Assembly (NCBI GenBank): GCA_003158115.1
Contig: PMGM01000101.1
Location: 1-13,930 of the forward strand
Source: Methanobacterium sp.
GTDB taxonomy: Archaea > Methanobacteriota > Methanobacteria > Methanobacteriales > Methanobacteriaceae
Length of the DNA: 13,930 bases
Direction of reading: 5' to 3'
Shown: one piece after another, positions 13,788 through 13,930 of the stretch
How the letters are laid out: each line of letters begins with the position of its first letter
Numbering within the stretch: the first letter of the stretch is position 1
The notes under the pieces: generated by a model
What the model was told of the DNA's origin: nothing
The model's input: the letters and a program-made list of their open reading frames with translations, nothing else
Database searches by the model: none
Position numbers and translations under genes: made by a program

Positions 13788-13930
13788 TCAAAGACCATAT
13801 ATTTCTTGAGCGGAAACAACTTCTGCACCATCAGATTCTAAAGATTTGATTCCTGCATCAATATTTTCAGGATGTAGAAGTACAATGGCCATTTCATCTT
13901 TTTCTTCTACAAATGCATATAAATATTCTA
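13788..13930 (-). CDS. C-terminal end of an ACT-like domain protein (partial)
   Basis: The minus-strand frame is open from the window edge to TGA at 13788-13790, giving the last 46 residues. EYLYAFVEEKDEMAIVLLHP followed by a helix and strand ending GAEVVSAQEIYGL resembles the second ACT repeat of small archaeal and bacterial tandem-ACT proteins. In those, a YLYAFV strand is followed by a VLHVED-like strand and an ILSEEDIY-like end. ACT domains bind amino acids and regulate metabolism. In Methanothermobacter, as I remember, genes next to iorAB include an ACT protein and a coenzyme F390 synthetase/phenylacetate-CoA ligase homologue, which would fit here. The start and the rest of the gene lie outside, so the call rests on a short fragment. 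Confidence 0.6.
   Translation of the reverse strand, partial: EYLYAFVEEKDEMAIVLLHPENIDAGIKSLESDGAEVVSAQEIYGL

Overview
The window reads as chromosomal DNA of a methanogenic archaeon of the order Methanobacteriales, most likely a mesophilic Methanobacterium-type organism. The grounds are a fused CoM/CoB:fumarate reductase subunit TfrB, an IorAB indolepyruvate oxidoreductase, an archaeal/eukaryotic-type glycyl-tRNA synthetase, an archaeal TrmJ-like methylase, a DUF1512-type membrane protein, AT-rich DNA, archaeal TATA-like boxes and oligo-T terminators. I saw no tRNA, rRNA, CRISPR array, insertion sequence, phage gene or defence cluster. This is mostly a housekeeping region.

Layout. (1) Positions 1-1873, plus strand: the end of an unrecognised gene or a small 71-residue protein, then two tandem MinD/ParA-type ATPases. 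The second has arginine in place of the P-loop lysine. (2) 1926-2804, plus: a PfkB-family kinase. (3) 2828-9542, minus: a run that is transcribed as tfrB, trmJ, DUF1512, dcd and glyS, followed by a TatD-like hydrolase with its own promoter. The trmJ/DUF1512 and DUF1512/dcd junctions overlap or abut, so at least these three are co-transcribed. (4) 9762-10334, minus: a YgjP/DUF45-type zinc metallopeptidase between AT-rich spacers that carry two clear palindromes. (5) 10643-13119, plus: iorA and iorB. (6) 13278-13707, plus: a small surface-anchored PepSY-like protein with a one-base frameshift. (7) 13788 to the right edge, minus: the C-terminus of an ACT-like domain protein.

How the genes work together. 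IorAB decarboxylates aryl pyruvates with ferredoxin, or runs in reverse to make aromatic amino acids from aryl acids. The ACT-like protein at the right edge fits this amino-acid theme. TfrB is the heterodisulfide-forming half of fumarate reductase; its partner TfrA is not in this window. trmJ, dcd and glyS connect tRNA modification, dTTP precursor supply and translation in one transcript with DUF1512, whose function is unknown.

Start codons: Shine-Dalgarno evidence favours shorter starts than the longest open frames for tfrB (9542 rather than GTG 9554), iorA (10643 rather than GTG 10634) and iorB (12520 rather than 12508). I found no clear new multi-gene system. The best leads are the MinD pair with the altered P-loop, the frameshifted N/T-rich PepSY-like protein, the two operator-like palindromes and the DUF1512 gene.
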